Below, piece by piece: positions 51,171-61,440 of a stretch of DNA of 64,000 nt. The stretch comes from Streptomyces physcomitrii (lineage in GTDB: Bacteria > Actinomycetota > Actinomycetes > Streptomycetales > Streptomycetaceae). Position 1 is the first letter of the stretch. The number at the start of each line of letters is the position of its first letter. Location of the stretch: positions 103,348 through 167,347 of the forward strand of contig NZ_JAAWWP010000017.1 in the NCBI RefSeq assembly GCF_012273655.1, written 5' to 3'. The translations under genes were made by a program, and so were the position numbers. Under the pieces are notes generated by a model. It worked only from the letters and a program-made list of their open reading frames with translations, did no database searches and was not told where the DNA came from.

Positions 51171-51248
51171 CTTCGGACTCGGTCTTCGGACCCGCTCCTC
51201 GAACCCGACCCTCGGACTCGGTCCTCAAAACCGGTCCTCGAACCCGCT
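51171..51248. repeat. six degenerate 13-bp tandem repeats
   Basis: The units are CTTCGGACTCGGT, CTTCGGACCCGCT, CCTCGAACCCGAC, CCTCGGACTCGGT, CCTCAAAACCGGT and CCTCGAACCCGCT, head to tail, ending 8 bp from the stop of the siderophore-binding protein gene. Thirteen is not a multiple of three, so this is not a coding repeat. The array lies in the 3' untranslated region. Confidence 0.7.
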
Positions 51249-51256
51249 CCCCCGCC

Positions 51257-52288
51257 TCAGCCCTTGAGCTTCTTCGCCTTGCGGATCGCCTCGGTGAGCG
51301 ACTTCAGTACGGGCGTGTAGCCGAGGTAGCTGTAGCGCTCCTCCATGGCCCAGGGCACCGTCTGGCCGGCCTTGACCGCGGGCAGTTGGAGCCAGGTCTT
51401 GTGGCGCTTGAGCTCCTCCGGGGACTGGGCGTTCGACCTGTTGTCGATCATGATCAGGTCCGCGTGGTACTTGTCGGCGTTCTCCCAGCTGAGGAACTCC
51501 CAGAAGCCCCATTCGTCGCTCTTCTTGCCCTCGACGAACTCGATCCCCAGCTCCTTGAAGAAGTGCAGATCGCAGTAGGAGTCGGGGACGGCCACGTACA
51601 TCTGCTGGTCGTCGCCGGTCATCGCGAGGACCTTGATCCCGCCGTTGTCGCGGGCGGCGGCGCGCAGTTCCTCGACAGCCTTGTCGAAGTCCTTCTTGGC
51701 CTTCACCACCTCGGGCGCCTTGAGGTCGGCGCCCAGGCTCTCGGCGAGTTCGGCGGTGCGCCGCAGCGGCTGGAGCAGCGAGGTGTGGGCGACGCTGATG
51801 CCCACGGTCTTCGCCAGCGACTCGATCTTCTTGCGGCTCTCCTCGGGGACGAACCACAGATCGGGCGGCGGGAACATGTTGCTGATCAGCAGGTCGGGCC
51901 CGAGGGCCGCGTACTTCTCGATGCTGAACTGCCCGAACTCGGTGCCGAGGCTGGTCAGTTTCGAGAGCGGCAGCCTGCCCGCCTGCGGGTTGGGCTTGCC
52001 GTCCACCGGCTTGCTGGGACCGAAGATGCCCTTGACCTCGACGCCGTAGTCGTACAGTGCGGCGGCCGTGCTCACGAAGGCGACCAGGGTCCGGGGCCGT
52101 GAGTCGAGGCTGACCTTCCGGCCGCGGTCGTCCTTGAAGGTCCAGGGGCCCTTGCCGCCGGACTTCGCACCGCCCTCGGTGGAGTCCTCGTCCGCGTCGC
52201 CGCCGCAGGCGGTCAGCGGTGCGGCCAGCGCGAGGGCCGCCGCGGAGGCGAGTATCCCGCGGCGGGACACTCCGGGTTTGTTCACCAT
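51257..52288 (-). CDS. iron-siderophore ABC transporter substrate-binding lipoprotein
   Basis: A 343-residue class III binding protein (FepB/FhuD-like). A Tat-type SRRGI and hydrophobic stretch end in lipobox LTACGG. Family segments are RTLVAFVSTAAALYDYGVEV, LGPDLLISNMFPPPDLWFV and YHADLIMIDNRSN, with a long helix joining two lobes. It should bind the ferric catecholate made by the dhb-type genes to the right. No FepC/D/G permease or ATPase is encoded here, so it must use components from elsewhere. ATG 52288 is chosen; 52330 is an alternative. Confidence 0.88.
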   Translation of the reverse strand: MVNKPGVSRRGILASAAALALAAPLTACGGDADEDSTEGGAKSGGKGPWTFKDDRGRKVSLDSRPRTLVAFVSTAAALYDYGVEVKGIFGPSKPVDGKPNPQAGRLPLSKLTSLGTEFGQFSIEKYAALGPDLLISNMFPPPDLWFVPEESRKKIESLAKTVGISVAHTSLLQPLRRTAELAESLGADLKAPEVVKAKKDFDKAVEELRAAARDNGGIKVLAMTGDDQQMYVAVPDSYCDLHFFKELGIEFVEGKKSDEWGFWEFLSWENADKYHADLIMIDNRSNAQSPEELKRHKTWLQLPAVKAGQTVPWAMEERYSYLGYTPVLKSLTEAIRKAKKLKG

Positions 52289-52386
52289 GTTCTCGCTCTC
52301 TTCTCCCCGCACCAGGCCGGGGTCGTTCATGCTGCCAGTTCGGCGGTGAGGTGGTCGAGGGCGGCCCCACGTCGGCCGCCCACGGG

Positions 52387-53751
52387 TCAGCCGGGGCCCC
52401 CGAGGAGCCGGACGAGGCCGTCCGCGAGCGCGCCGCGCCAGCAGGCGTAGTCATGGCCGCCGTTGTACTCGTTCAGCGAGACCTGGTGGCCGCGGGCGCG
52501 CAGCACCTCGTACAGGGCCCTGCTGTAGAGGACCATGGCGCCCTCGTGCAGGCCGACGTCGAGATGGACGGTGACGGGGCGCGGGGCGGCCTCGTGGAAC
52601 TGCGTGACCAGCCAGGGCACCGTGCCCTGCACGGTCTTGGGGACGCCGGGCGCGAGTCCGGGCCGCCACCACAGCGAGCTGGACTGCGCGAGGACCCGGC
52701 CGAAGCGCTCGGGCCGGATGTGGGCGGCGTAGAGCGCGGTCATCGCGCCGAGGCTCTGCCCGCAGACGGCGGTCCGCGCCGGGTCGGTCGTCAGGGGCCA
52801 GCGGCCGGCGGCCCAGGGCAGCAGTTCGTCGGCGAGGAAGGAGACGAAGGGCTCCCGGGCGCCCAGGTCCTGCCAGCGGGTGGCGTTGTCCACCGCGTCC
52901 GGGGAGAGCACCGCGAGCGGCGGCAGCGCCCCGTCGGCGATGAGCGCGTCCAGGGTGTGCCGGAAGCCGAGCCGGCCGAACCACATGTCCCCGTCCGCGA
53001 GCAGCAGCACCGGCAGTTCGGGCTGCTCGCGCCGTCCGGACTCGGGAGCGGGCCCTTCCGGCGGCAGATAGACCCAGACGTCGCGGTCGCCGCCGAGGGC
53101 CGCGCTGGTGAAGCGGTGCCGGGCCAGCTCGCCCGCGGGCAGTCCGGTCCTGCGCTGGGCCCAGGGCTGCTCCGGGGCGTCCGGGAGCGCGTAGACCGAA
53201 CTGTCCGAGGCTCCCCAACGGCTGGGCATCGGACGGCGGTTGAGGGGGTCGGAGGCGGCGTGCGGCATCAGCGCGTGCAGCCGCTGCTGGAGCCGGACCG
53301 GGTCCTCGGGCAGCGGTCCGGTGGAGATGTCGGCGGCCATCTTGTACGAGCCGCGGTGGTCGGCGCGCAGCCGGTACGAGAGGTGCCAGACATCGGTGTC
53401 GGAGAGCCGGTGGAGGAGGGAGCGGGTGAGGTTCGAGCGGTCGACGAGGCGGTTGGCGACCAGCAGTACCTGCCGGGTCGCGTGGTGGCCGCGCCACAGG
53501 AAGGTCACCACCCGGTGGCCGCTTCCGGCCTCGCCCGGGACCTCCTCGACCAGCGGGGTGCCGCCGCGGGCGACCCCCGCCCAGAACTCCTCCAGGACGG
53601 CCTCGCGTTCGGACCCCGCGGTGCCCGCGAGCCGCGCCGCGAGGCGCTCGACACAGGGCCCGGTGGCGGGCAGCGGCCGGATGTCCTCGGCCTGCTCCGA
53701 CAGCTCCGGCTGCTCCGACTGCTGCGGCGTCATCAGCGTGGCCTCGTTCAT
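52387..53751 (-). CDS. fes: enterochelin esterase (Fes-type)
   Basis: A 454-residue iron-release esterase. The N-terminal ~180 residues resemble the Fes N-domain (VVTFLWRGHHATRQVLLVAN, LSDTDVWHLSYRLRADHRGSYK). The C-terminal alpha/beta hydrolase has TAVCGQSLGAMTALYAA with the nucleophilic Ser and a late His in EYNGGHDYACWR. Fes hydrolyses the ester backbone of enterobactin-like siderophores in the cytoplasm. Its presence implies the imported siderophore has ester links, such as a Ser or Thr lactone. It lies 98 bp before the binding-protein gene, downstream of an iron box. Confidence 0.9.
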   Translation of the reverse strand: MNEATLMTPQQSEQPELSEQAEDIRPLPATGPCVERLAARLAGTAGSEREAVLEEFWAGVARGGTPLVEEVPGEAGSGHRVVTFLWRGHHATRQVLLVANRLVDRSNLTRSLLHRLSDTDVWHLSYRLRADHRGSYKMAADISTGPLPEDPVRLQQRLHALMPHAASDPLNRRPMPSRWGASDSSVYALPDAPEQPWAQRRTGLPAGELARHRFTSAALGGDRDVWVYLPPEGPAPESGRREQPELPVLLLADGDMWFGRLGFRHTLDALIADGALPPLAVLSPDAVDNATRWQDLGAREPFVSFLADELLPWAAGRWPLTTDPARTAVCGQSLGAMTALYAAHIRPERFGRVLAQSSSLWWRPGLAPGVPKTVQGTVPWLVTQFHEAAPRPVTVHLDVGLHEGAMVLYSRALYEVLRARGHQVSLNEYNGGHDYACWRGALADGLVRLLGGPG

Positions 53752-54134
53752 CGCGGCGCACCCTGGACACGGGCGCGGGCCGGGCGGACGGGCGCGGGGG
53801 CGGGGCGAGTTGTCGTGGTGGCGGGGTGGCCGATCGCGGGGACGGCGGCGGGGCGGGCGGTCGCCGCCGGGCGGCCGGGACCCGCGGGGGTCGCTCCCGT
53901 CCGCGTCGTCCGTGCCCGCGTCGCCTGCGCTCGCGGCGCCTGAGCCCGGGCCGCCCGCGCTCGCGCCTGCGCACCCGCGCGTGGCCTGCTCGGGCGCAGC
54001 GGCCCGAAAGAGGGCGGTCCGGCGGACAGAACGCGCATGAATCCCCGCTTTCCTGGATGACTTGCCGTCATGACTCGTCCGGCGGCGGCGCGCGCCGACC
54101 GCCTGAGGCGGGCCGCCGGGTCGGGGTGGACCAC
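53748..54134 (-). CDS. low-complexity hypothetical protein, doubtful
   Basis: An open frame of up to 128 codons overlaps the Fes start by 4 bp (ATGA) and begins just below the iron box. Most of it is Ala/Pro/Arg/Thr repeats (ARAARAQAPRAQATRARTTR) with no recognisable domain. The overlap fits translational coupling to fes, but such composition also arises by chance in very GC-rich leader DNA. If it is not a gene, the fes leader is about 390 nt long. Confidence 0.3.
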   Translation of the reverse strand: MVHPDPAARLRRSARAAAGRVMTASHPGKRGFMRVLSAGPPSFGPLRPSRPRAGAQARARAARAQAPRAQATRARTTRTGATPAGPGRPAATARPAAVPAIGHPATTTTRPAPAPVRPARARVQGAPR

Positions 54135-54147
54135 CTCGGAATGAACG

Positions 54148-54174
54148 GAACTTAGCTTAGCCTAAGCTAAGTTC
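54148..54174. promoter_or_regulatory. 27-bp perfect palindromic iron box (DmdR/IdeR type)
   Basis: The arms GAACTTAGCTTAG and CTAAGCTAAGTTC flank a central C, giving a perfect 27-bp dyad. The inner 19-mer TTAGCTTAGCCTAAGCTAA (54152-54170) differs from the Streptomyces iron-box consensus at three positions. It lies between fes (leftward) and the reductase gene (rightward) and should make the fes/binding-protein operon iron-repressed. Confidence 0.88.
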
Positions 54175-54503
54175 ATGCATCCGGGATCTCCCTTCCCCCT
54201 CCGGAGGACCGCACAGCGCGGCCGCGGCACCCCGCGGCCCCTGGGCCCGGGCCTGCCCGGCTCCCCCTTCGCCAGACCTCTCCCCGGCTCGGCGCCGGGC
54301 GGACGGCCCGCGCGCCTCCGTCCGCGCTGCGGCACCGGCCACAAACGCGGCGACCGTTCGGGGGGCGCCCGGGGCGCCGCGCCCCGGAAGGCGGCCCGTT
54401 GCCCGAGGATCCCTGGGGAACCCGGTTACCGGCTCCGGCACTCCTCCACCCGGGGGCCGGGCCGCACGAAGGACCGGTACCGCGAGAACCGGAGGTGGTG
54501 GCG

Positions 54504-55382
54504 GTGAACGGATGGATGGTGACCGGGGCGGGCGGCATGCTCGGCAGCGAACTGTGCGCCCTGCTGCGCGCGCGGCGGCAGCCGGTGCTGGCGTTCAGCC
54601 ACGGCGACCTCGACCTGGCGGACGGCTACGCCGTACGGATGGCGATGGAGCGCGCCCGGCCCCGGGTGGTCGTCAACTGCGCGGCCTATACGGACGTGGA
54701 CGGCGCCGAGTCCAGCGAGGCGGCGGCGCTGCGGGTGAACGGGGACGCGGTCCGCAGGCTGGCCCAGGCCTGCGCCGCGACCGGCGCCCGGCTGCTCCAC
54801 CTGTCGACGGACTACGTCTTCGACGGGCAGGCCGAAGCCCCCTGGCCCGAGGACGCGCGGCCCGTACCCCGCACCGCGTACGGCCGCAGCAAGCTCGCCG
54901 GGGAGCAGGCGGTACTCGCCGAACTCCCGCACAGCGGCACGGTGGTGCGCACCGCCTGGCTGTACGGCGCCCACGGCCCGAACTTCGTCGCCACCATGAA
55001 GGAGAAGGCCGCCGCGGGCGAGACGGTCCGCGTCGTCGACGACCAGCACGGCCAGCCGACCTGGGCCCGCGATGTCTCCGAGCGCCTCTACGCGCTGGGC
55101 GAGATCCAGGTGAGCCGGGCGGCGGGGATCTTCCACGCCACCTCGGCCGGGCGCACCACCTGGTACGAGTTCGCCCGCGAGATCTACCGGCTGGCCGGGG
55201 CGGACCCCGCCCTGGTCCGGCCGCTCAGCAGCGAGGACCTGGACCGGGTCGCCCCGCGCCCGGCCAACAGCGTGCTCGGGCACGGCCGTTGGGCCGCCGC
55301 CGGTCTCGCTCCGCTGCGGCCCTGGCCCGAGGCGCTCGCCGAGGCCTTCTCCGGCATCGGCACCCCGCTGGCCGCACGGTGA
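54504..55382 (+). CDS. rfbD: dTDP-4-dehydrorhamnose reductase (RmlD/RfbD family)
   Basis: A 292-residue extended SDR. GTG 54504 follows GGAGG at good spacing. WMVTGAGGMLGSEL binds NADPH, VNCAAYTDVDGAE and LHLSTDYVFDG are RmlD hallmarks, and the catalytic YGRSK is present. It reduces a dTDP-4-keto-6-deoxysugar, as in dTDP-rhamnose formation. No other nucleotide-sugar gene is nearby, so its link to the siderophore locus is unclear; it may serve cell-wall rhamnose or be a stray paralogue. It converges on the NRPS gene. Confidence 0.9.
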   Translation: MNGWMVTGAGGMLGSELCALLRARRQPVLAFSHGDLDLADGYAVRMAMERARPRVVVNCAAYTDVDGAESSEAAALRVNGDAVRRLAQACAATGARLLHLSTDYVFDGQAEAPWPEDARPVPRTAYGRSKLAGEQAVLAELPHSGTVVRTAWLYGAHGPNFVATMKEKAAAGETVRVVDDQHGQPTWARDVSERLYALGEIQVSRAAGIFHATSAGRTTWYEFAREIYRLAGADPALVRPLSSEDLDRVAPRPANSVLGHGRWAAAGLAPLRPWPEALAEAFSGIGTPLAAR

Positions 55383-55454
55383 GGAGCCCGCGCGAGCGGT
55401 GAGGGCCGCGCCCGCAGCCCGCCCGCAGACACCCACGAACACCCGCGGACACCG

Positions 55455-55493
55455 CCGCGCCCGTCCCCTGCGTGACCAGGGGGACGGGCGCGG
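55455..55493. terminator. bidirectional terminator, rfbD / NRPS
   Basis: A 14-bp perfect stem (55455-55468 with 55480-55493, CCGCGCCCGTCCCC and its complement) sits in the 300-bp gap between these convergent genes. Another GC-rich dyad (CGCCCGGGCGCCGCGCCCGG) follows at about 55499. Nothing else is recognisable in the gap. Confidence 0.75.
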
Positions 55494-55682
55494 TGTGCCG
55501 CCCGGGCGCCGCGCCCGGGTGCCCCGGCCGTGACTCCGGGACGGTTCCCCGCCGGACGGGGCGGCCTGGGCCGAGGCCCGGTCCGGGAAGCCCCGCCCGC
55601 CCCGCGAGGCCTGGCACGGACGCGCACCGCACCGGCGTCGCGGGACCCGCCCGCCGGGCGAACGGCGGGACTTCGGACCTGC

Positions 55683-58600
55683 CTAGGACACGCCCGAGGG
55701 ACCGGTCATCGGCGGTTCTCCCTCGGTCGTGCTGTGCGCGGTGGCGCTCTGCTCCCCGCTGCCGCCGGTGATCCACGCGGCGAGGCCCGCCGGGGTCGGG
55801 GCGCGGAACAGGGCGCCGAGGGGGGTGTCGGTGCCGAGGGCCTCGCGGGCCCGGGACATCAGCCGGGCGGCGAGCAGGGAGGTGCCGCCGAGGAGGAAGA
55901 AGTCGGCCTCGGGGTCGACTCGGGGGACGCCGAGCGTTTCGGCGAAGAGCCGGGTGAGGGTCTCCTCGGCGGGGGTGCGCGGGGCGCGCCCGCCCTGCCC
56001 GGCTGCGGTGGCGGGCGCGGGCAGGGCCGTACGGTCCGCCTTGCCGGAGGGGCCGAGCGGGAGGGCGTCGAGGACGACGAAGGCCGAGGGGACGAGGGCC
56101 GCGGGCAGGGCGGAGGCGGTGTGCGCGCGCAGGGCCCCCGGGTCGGGGGCGGCGCCTTCGCGGGCGGTGACATAGGCGGTGAGGCGCCGTTCGCCGGGCC
56201 GGTCCTCGCGCAGCACCACGCAGGCGGCGGCGACCGAGCGGTGCGCCCGCAGGCAGTCCTCGATCTCCCCGGGTTCCAGGCGCACTCCGTGCAGCGTGAC
56301 CTGGTCGTCGGTGCGGCCGAGGAAGTCGAGGTCGCCCTTCGGCCGCCAGCGGGCCAGATCGCCGGTGCGGTACATCCGGGAGCCGGGCGGACCGTACGGG
56401 TCGGCGAGGAAGCGGGTGGCGGTCAGGGCGGGCCTGGCGAGGTAGCCGTCGGCCAACTGCGCCCCGGCGAGGAAGAGTTCACCGGCGACACCGGGCGGGC
56501 AGGGCCCCAGCCCGGCGTCGAGCACGTACAGCCGGGTGTTCCAGACCGGCCGCCCGAGCGGCACCGGGCCCTCGGCCCCGGGCGGGCAGGAGTGCCGGGT
56601 GACGTCGGCGGCCTCGGTGGGACCGTAGAGGTGGTGCAGCCGCGCCCCGGGCAGCAGGCGGTGGACGTCACGGACGCATCGCCGGGTCAGCGCCTCCCCG
56701 CTGCTGAAGACGTGCCGCAGTCCCCGGCAGTCGCGGGCGGCCGGTTCGGCGAGGAACTCCCGGAGCTGCGAGGGCACGAAGTGGCAGACGGTGACGTCGA
56801 GTTCGCGGATGGCGCGGGCCAGGGCCGCGGGGTCCCGGTGCTCCTCGGGGCCGGTGAGCACGAGCGTGGCGCCGGTGCGCAGCGGCCAGAGCAACTCCCC
56901 TACGCAGACGTCGAATCCGAGCGGCGATTTCTGAAGTACCCGGTCCCCGGGGCCGATCGGGAAGGCGTCCTGCATCCACCGCAACCGGTTGTCGGCCGCG
57001 CGGTGCGCGACGACGACGCCCTCGGGGCGGCCGGTGGAGCCCGAGGTGTGCAGTACGTAGGCGGGGTGACGGGGCGTCAGGGCGCGGGCCGGCGGCACCC
57101 GCGGCTGCTCCCGTACGTCGATGCGGTCGAGCAGCAGCCGCGGGGTCCCCGTCTCCGGCAGTGCGGCGGACGAGTCCGAGTCGGTGAGCAGGCAGTGCGG
57201 CGCGCAGTCCTTGAGCAGGTGGGCGAGCCGGTCCGGCGGGTGTCCGGGGTCGAGCGGCAGACAGGCGCCGCCCGCCTTGAGCACCGCGAGGAGGGCCACG
57301 ACCAGCCGCGGGGAGCGCGGCAGGGCGAGGGCGGCGAGGCGGCCGGGGCCGAGGCCCTCGGCGACCAGGTGCCGGGCCAACTGGTTGGCGGCGGTGTCGA
57401 GTTCGGCGTAGCTGAGGGTGGCACCGGCCCCGGTGAGCGCCGGGGCGTGTGGGGTGCGCAGGACCTGGGCCTCCACGGCGCCGATCAGCGTGGTGGCGGG
57501 CAGCTTGCGGGCGGTGTCGTTGAACTCCTCGGTCACCAGGTGCAGTTCGGGCCCGGTCGTGATCCGGCAGGCGGCCAGCGGGGCCCCCGGGTCGCTGCGC
57601 ACGAGCCGTTCCAGGAGGGCGAGCAGGCGCGTCTGGTGGGCCGCGAGCTCGTCCGGTCCGTACCGCGCGGGGTTGGCGTCGTGGTCCACCCGCAGTCCGC
57701 TGCCGTCGGCGTGGACGTGGACGGTGAGGTCCTCGACCGGGCCCGCGGAGAGGTTGTGCGGGGTGGAGGGGGCTCCGGCGAAGGAGAGTCCGTAGGCGAA
57801 GGGCATGATGTCGACCAGCGGACCGAGCAGGGCCCGGCCGCCGCCGAGCAGGCCCAGTTCCCGGCGCAGGTCCTCGGAGCGGTAGCGCTGGTGCGGGCGC
57901 GCGGCCCGGATGCCGAGGACGACCTGCCGGGTCAGCTCCGCGAAGGTGCCCTCGGGGCGCACGCTCAGGCGCAGCGGCACCACGTTGGCGGCCATGCCGG
58001 GGACCCGCAGCGCGGAGGTCCCCGTCCGTCCCGTCAGCGGCACCCCGATCACCACGTCGGCGGCACCCGAGGCGCGGGCGGTGTACAGGGCCTGGGCCGC
58101 TATGAGCACGTCCGGCCAGGTGGCGCGCAGCGCGGCGGCGAGTTCGCGGATCCCGGCCGCGGTCCCGGCCGGGAGCCGGGCGGTGCGGCGCAGGAGGGTG
58201 CGGGAGGCGGGCGCGCCCCGGCCGGCCGGGGTGGCGGCGCCCCGGCAGCCGTCCAGGACCCGGTGCCAGTGGGCGCGGTCGCGGGCGCACTGCTCGCCCG
58301 AGCGGTAGCGGAGGTCCTCGGCGACCAGGTCGGCGAAGCGGCCGAAGGGGCTCGGTCCCGGGTCCCCGCCCGCGGCGAGCGCGGTGTAGACCTCGGCGGT
58401 GCGGCGGGCCAGGAGCGCGTGGCCGAAGCCGTCCATCACCAGGTGGTGGACGCGCCGGTACCAGAGCCAGCGGGCGTCGCCGACGCGCAGCAGGGCGTGC
58501 TGGAAGAGGGGTCCGGTGCTCAGCTCGAAGGGGCGGGCGAGGTCCCGCTCCATCCAGGCCAGGGCCGCCGCCCCGGGGTCCGGGTGGTGGCGCAGATCGT

Positions 58601-58889
58601 CCGCGTACAGCGGGAAGCCGCGGCCCGGCGCCTCGATGCCGACGGGGTACTGCCGGGGCCCCTCGGGGGTGTCGGCGATCCGCATGCGCAGGGCGTCGGC
58701 CTCGCCGGTGGTGCGGTGCAGCGCCTCGGTGAACAGCCGCGGGTCCACCGGGCCGTGGATCTCCAGGTACTCGGCGGTGTTCTGCGCCGGGCTGAGCGGA
58801 TCGAGGGCCTGGGCGTACCACATGCCGCGCTGGGCGGCGGTGAGCGGCAGCCCGCGCACCGCGGGGGTCGCCGGGGCGAAGGTGGTCAC
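55683..58889 (-). CDS. single-module NRPS (C-A-PCP), catecholate siderophore
   Basis: A 1068-residue peptide synthetase. The condensation domain (about 15-430) has the active motif VHHLVMDGFG. The adenylation domain (about 460-940) has YVLHTSGSTGRPEG, LYGPTEAADVT and MYRTGDLARW. The carrier domain (about 970-1040) has FFLLGGTSLLAARL. There is no thioesterase. By hand alignment to GrsA the specificity code begins D-V-G-H-F-S-L and is Ser-like except for Gly239, with one residue missing in the 330-331 loop. It probably joins 2,3-dihydroxybenzoate from the free aryl carrier to Ser or Thr. GTG start overlaps the carrier gene stop. Confidence 0.9.
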   Translation of the reverse strand: MTTFAPATPAVRGLPLTAAQRGMWYAQALDPLSPAQNTAEYLEIHGPVDPRLFTEALHRTTGEADALRMRIADTPEGPRQYPVGIEAPGRGFPLYADDLRHHPDPGAAALAWMERDLARPFELSTGPLFQHALLRVGDARWLWYRRVHHLVMDGFGHALLARRTAEVYTALAAGGDPGPSPFGRFADLVAEDLRYRSGEQCARDRAHWHRVLDGCRGAATPAGRGAPASRTLLRRTARLPAGTAAGIRELAAALRATWPDVLIAAQALYTARASGAADVVIGVPLTGRTGTSALRVPGMAANVVPLRLSVRPEGTFAELTRQVVLGIRAARPHQRYRSEDLRRELGLLGGGRALLGPLVDIMPFAYGLSFAGAPSTPHNLSAGPVEDLTVHVHADGSGLRVDHDANPARYGPDELAAHQTRLLALLERLVRSDPGAPLAACRITTGPELHLVTEEFNDTARKLPATTLIGAVEAQVLRTPHAPALTGAGATLSYAELDTAANQLARHLVAEGLGPGRLAALALPRSPRLVVALLAVLKAGGACLPLDPGHPPDRLAHLLKDCAPHCLLTDSDSSAALPETGTPRLLLDRIDVREQPRVPPARALTPRHPAYVLHTSGSTGRPEGVVVAHRAADNRLRWMQDAFPIGPGDRVLQKSPLGFDVCVGELLWPLRTGATLVLTGPEEHRDPAALARAIRELDVTVCHFVPSQLREFLAEPAARDCRGLRHVFSSGEALTRRCVRDVHRLLPGARLHHLYGPTEAADVTRHSCPPGAEGPVPLGRPVWNTRLYVLDAGLGPCPPGVAGELFLAGAQLADGYLARPALTATRFLADPYGPPGSRMYRTGDLARWRPKGDLDFLGRTDDQVTLHGVRLEPGEIEDCLRAHRSVAAACVVLREDRPGERRLTAYVTAREGAAPDPGALRAHTASALPAALVPSAFVVLDALPLGPSGKADRTALPAPATAAGQGGRAPRTPAEETLTRLFAETLGVPRVDPEADFFLLGGTSLLAARLMSRAREALGTDTPLGALFRAPTPAGLAAWITGGSGEQSATAHSTTEGEPPMTGPSGVS

Positions 58890-59116
58890 CCCTCGGCTCC
58901 GAGCAGGGGCAACCAGGCCTCGATGGCGGGGCGTTCGGCGAGGTCCACGAAGGCCACCTCGGTGCCGTGTTCGCGGCGCCAGCGCTCCACGAGGCTCATC
59001 AGGCGCACCGAGTCGAGGCCGTGGTCGACCAGGTTCTCGTCGACCGGGATCTCCTCGGCGTCCTCGTCGAGCACGTCCGCCAGGTCTTCGCGTATCTGCC
59101 GCAGGGTCAGGGCCAC
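58886..59116 (-). CDS. stand-alone aryl carrier protein
   Basis: A 76-residue carrier protein: LVDHGLDSVRLMSLVERW holds the phosphopantetheine Ser in the GLDS motif. In EntB/DhbB this domain is fused to isochorismatase; here it is a separate gene 3 bp downstream of the isochorismatase gene and overlapping the NRPS gene by 4 bp. DhbE loads it with 2,3-dihydroxybenzoate for the NRPS condensation domain. GTG start at 59116. Confidence 0.9.
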   Translation of the reverse strand: MALTLRQIREDLADVLDEDAEEIPVDENLVDHGLDSVRLMSLVERWRREHGTEVAFVDLAERPAIEAWLPLLGAEG

Positions 59117-59119
59117 GGT

Positions 59120-59752
59120 TCAGTCCTTCGTGAGGATTCGGTCGGTGGTGGTGACGACGGCGCAGCGGCCGGCCGCCCAGCGCAGCGCCTCGTGGTGCTC
59201 GCGCTCGCTGAAGTCGGCGACGGCGTCGGCGACCACGAAGGCCTCGATGTCGCGCATCCAGGCGTCGGCGGCCGTCATCAGGACGCCGATGTGCGCGTAC
59301 ACCCCGCAGACGATCAGCTGGTCGCGCCCGGCGGCGCGCAGCTGCTCGGCGAAGGGCGAGCGGACGAAGGCGCTGTACTTCCACTTGGGGAGCACGGTGT
59401 CCCCCTCCCGCGGGGCCACCTCCTCGGCTATCGCGGCGAGTTGGGGGTCGTCGGGGAGTCCGGGGCCCCAGAAGTCCTGCTGGAGGCCGCGTTCGGCGGG
59501 GCTCTGGCCGCCGGGCTGCGCGGAGTAGAAGACGGGCGCGCCGCGGCGCCGCGCCTCCTCGGTGAGCCGGGCGGTGTTGGCGAGCAGTTCGGTGCGCGGG
59601 GAGGCTCCTGGGGTGAAGGCGCCCAGGAAGTAGTTCTGCAGATCGTGGACGAGGACCGCGGCCCGGGAGAAGTCCGGGGTCCAGTCGACGCGGTTGGCGG
59701 GGAGCGCGTCCTCGCCGGGCATGGGGTAGGGGGAGATGGCGGGCAGCGCCAT
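59120..59752 (-). CDS. dhbB: isochorismatase
   Basis: A 210-residue cysteine-hydrolase-fold isochorismatase that converts isochorismate to 2,3-dihydro-2,3-dihydroxybenzoate. AAVLVHDLQNYFLGAF supplies the catalytic Asp, PKWKYSAFVRSPF the Lys region, and DQLIVCGVYAHIGVLMTA the cis-peptide/Cys region. It stops at about the end of the EntB/DhbB catalytic domain; the carrier domain is encoded separately downstream. It lies 11 bp after the dhbE stop. Confidence 0.93.
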   Translation of the reverse strand: MALPAISPYPMPGEDALPANRVDWTPDFSRAAVLVHDLQNYFLGAFTPGASPRTELLANTARLTEEARRRGAPVFYSAQPGGQSPAERGLQQDFWGPGLPDDPQLAAIAEEVAPREGDTVLPKWKYSAFVRSPFAEQLRAAGRDQLIVCGVYAHIGVLMTAADAWMRDIEAFVVADAVADFSEREHHEALRWAAGRCAVVTTTDRILTKD

Positions 59753-59763
59753 GTGCGGGCCTT

Positions 59764-61436
<1,673 letters not shown>

Positions 61437-61440
<4 letters not shown>

